Position numbers and translations under genes: made by a program. The notes under the pieces were generated by a model. It did not search any database. It was not told the origin of the DNA and saw nothing but the letters and a program-made list of their open reading frames with translations. This document shows positions 50,305-51,604 of a stretch of 51,604 nt of DNA, in pieces. How positions within the stretch are numbered: position 1 is the first letter of the stretch; each line of letters starts with the position of its first letter. The stretch spans positions 1 through 51,604 of the forward strand of contig JAFGNT010000019.1 in NCBI GenBank assembly GCA_016926855.1, given 5' to 3'. This stretch comes from Methanomicrobiaceae archaeon. GTDB lineage: Archaea; Halobacteriota; Methanomicrobia; Methanomicrobiales; Methanomicrobiaceae.

Positions 50305-51604
50305 ATGAAAACATGGCACCAGATGATAATCGGTATTCTGCTTGTAGTGTTTGTAATCATTCCAGTTTCGGCAGACTACCCGATGTTTCATGCCGACATA
50401 CAGCGTACAGGCCTGACGGCCGGTGACGGGCCGGCAACGGACGCTGAGCTCTGGAACATCACTACCGCTGAGTGGGCGGACGGTTCTCCCGTGGTCGCCG
50501 ACGGGCGGGTATACATAACAACATGGCCGGACATGGACTTCGGCGATGGCGAAGAGATGTACCTCTACTGCCTTGACGCAACAACCGGAGCCGAGATCTG
50601 GAAGAACCCGCTTGGCACAGGCACGGGATCGGTCTCGGGCGCCGCAATCGCGGACGGGAAGATCTTTATCGGCGGAACGGACAACCGCCTCTACTGCATC
50701 GACAGTGCCGGCGGGTCGACGCTGTGGAGCGAAATGGTCGATTCCAACTCCTATTTCGGCCTCTCCTGCAGCCCGCTCGTTGACGGCGGCCTTGTGATGG
50801 TCACCGCCCGCAGCGACGGAACGTTCTTCGCCTTCACCCCTGAGGGGGCCCTCGAATGGACCTTTGCGACCGGCGGCGGTGTCTCGCAGTTCACCTCCCC
50901 TGCTGCGGCCGGAGGACTGGTCTACTTCGCCGGCAACGACAGCACGCTCTTCTGCGTGAACCCGGTCGCACAGAGCGAAGAATGGAATGTAACCCTTGAC
51001 AGGACGATCATGTCCACGCCGGTGATCGGCGCAGGCATCGTCTACGTCACGACCGGCGAAACGCTCTACGCACTCTGCGCCTCAGACGGAAGCGAGGTCT
51101 GGAATAAGAATATCGATGCGAGTTTTGCGACCCCCGCCCTTGACGGCAACTTCCTCTACGCGGGAGCAGCAGACGGGTTGTACCGGTTTGCAGCCGATAC
51201 CGGAAGCCCGGGGTGGCATTTTACAAGCGCCAAAGTGGACTGCTCCCCTGTGGTGGCGAACGGAATCATCTACTTCGCCACCAATGAGCAGACCGGGAAA
51301 CTCTACGGCGTGGACGCCGCGACAGGGACGGAGGTGTGGCGCTACACCCTGCCTTCGGCCGGTGGCGGCACCTATGCAGCATTCTACTCTTCCTCCCCGG
51401 CAGTGAGCGACGGCGTCCTCTACATCGGAGCGGAAAACAACCATTTTTACGCGTTCGGGGAGGGAGCGGAGGCAGCACCCGTCGAACCTGAGATTATCCA
51501 CGATGGCAGCGTCACCCTCACGGAGGGCGAGACATTCGGCTTCGTACCTTCGAACAATGAATCGGCATCCTACGAACTTGACCGGACCACAGATATCGGC
51601 GCAC
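50305..51604 (+). CDS. Secreted PQQ-type beta-propeller protein, partial
   Basis: The frame is open from ATG 50305 to the window edge (433 codons, no stop). A signal peptide (MKTWHQMIIGILLVVFVIIPVSA) of 23 residues is followed by about seven propeller blades of the PQQ/WD-like type, recognised by repeats such as SPVVADGRVYITT, SPLVDGGLVMVTA, TPVIGAGIVYVTT and SPAVSDGVLYIGA, each with a later W or Y near LDATTG-like turns. From about residue 395 a new domain starts (PEIIHDGSVTLTEGETF), resembling the start of DUF4430-containing archaeal surface proteins. It may capture a ligand for the neighbouring ABC importer, but that is inference. Confidence 0.8.
   Translation, partial: MKTWHQMIIGILLVVFVIIPVSADYPMFHADIQRTGLTAGDGPATDAELWNITTAEWADGSPVVADGRVYITTWPDMDFGDGEEMYLYCLDATTGAEIWKNPLGTGTGSVSGAAIADGKIFIGGTDNRLYCIDSAGGSTLWSEMVDSNSYFGLSCSPLVDGGLVMVTARSDGTFFAFTPEGALEWTFATGGGVSQFTSPAAAGGLVYFAGNDSTLFCVNPVAQSEEWNVTLDRTIMSTPVIGAGIVYVTTGETLYALCASDGSEVWNKNIDASFATPALDGNFLYAGAADGLYRFAADTGSPGWHFTSAKVDCSPVVANGIIYFATNEQTGKLYGVDAATGTEVWRYTLPSAGGGTYAAFYSSSPAVSDGVLYIGAENNHFYAFGEGAEAAPVEPEIIHDGSVTLTEGETFGFVPSNNESASYELDRTTDIGA

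Noticed and set aside
1..51604. CRISPR arrays, insertion sequences, rRNA genes
   Set aside because: No regularly spaced repeats, no transposase frames and no rRNA-like sequence were recognised on either strand.

Overview
The window is chromosomal DNA from a hydrogenotrophic methanogenic archaeon, most likely of the order Methanomicrobiales. Evidence: a Methanomicrobiales-type archaellin, formylmethanofuran dehydrogenase (Fwd), an Eha-type energy-converting hydrogenase, the coenzyme F420 enzyme CofE, a methanopterin enzyme (MptG), methanogenesis marker 14, aIF5A, an archaeal proteasome beta subunit and aCPSF1/FttA. The DNA is GC-rich and densely coding. Promoters look archaeal (TATA boxes 20-35 nt before starts, several leaderless), and stops are often followed by short T-tracts. 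I see no insertion sequence, CRISPR array or integrated element.

Layout. 1-8.6 kb holds housekeeping and metabolism: archaellin start, a membrane-anchored protein, the aIF5A-agmatinase pair, an IMPase/NADP phosphatase-like gene with NAD kinase, a DUF169 protein, a hydrogenase maturation protease, ACT protein plus homoserine dehydrogenase, an HTH/TiaS-like protein and a divergent SpeD-like protein. 9-17.7 kb holds a Na/phosphate symporter, two AI-2E-type permease paralogues, methanogenesis marker 14, a cooS-cooC carbon monoxide dehydrogenase pair and tRNA-Leu(UAG). 18.2-29.3 kb is one compact unit of 19 genes, each overlapping or nearly touching the next. It encodes the membrane hydrogenase Eha (B to O), a four-cluster polyferredoxin, FwdDBAC and a 49-residue zinc ribbon. 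29.3-34 kb holds DUF1922 and FmdE-like proteins, CofE, Sec61 beta, an amidohydrolase, UspA, a CBS protein and PsmB. 34-46.8 kb holds FttA, an MFS protein, a deaminase, an RND exporter, a chorismate lyase-like/MptG fusion, an ABC-2 exporter, a KamA-family radical SAM gene interrupted by an in-frame TAG, and an orphan LivG/LivF pair. 47-51.6 kb is a probable metal-chelate or corrinoid uptake locus: a TIM-barrel protein, a BtuC-like permease, a BtuD-like ATPase with an unusual C-terminal domain, and a secreted beta-propeller protein that runs off the window.

How the parts fit. The central operon joins, in one transcription unit, the ion-gradient-driven ferredoxin-reducing hydrogenase and the enzyme that spends reduced ferredoxin on the first step of methanogenesis. 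The surrounding genes supply cofactors (F420, methanopterin, NADP), hydrogenase maturation, a possible CO-linked ferredoxin source (CooS) and polyamine/hypusine metabolism. The least explained items are the KamA reading frame with its internal TAG, the corrinoid-like uptake locus with its palindromic promoter elements, the HTH/TiaS-like protein and the SpeD-like protein with an altered processing site.
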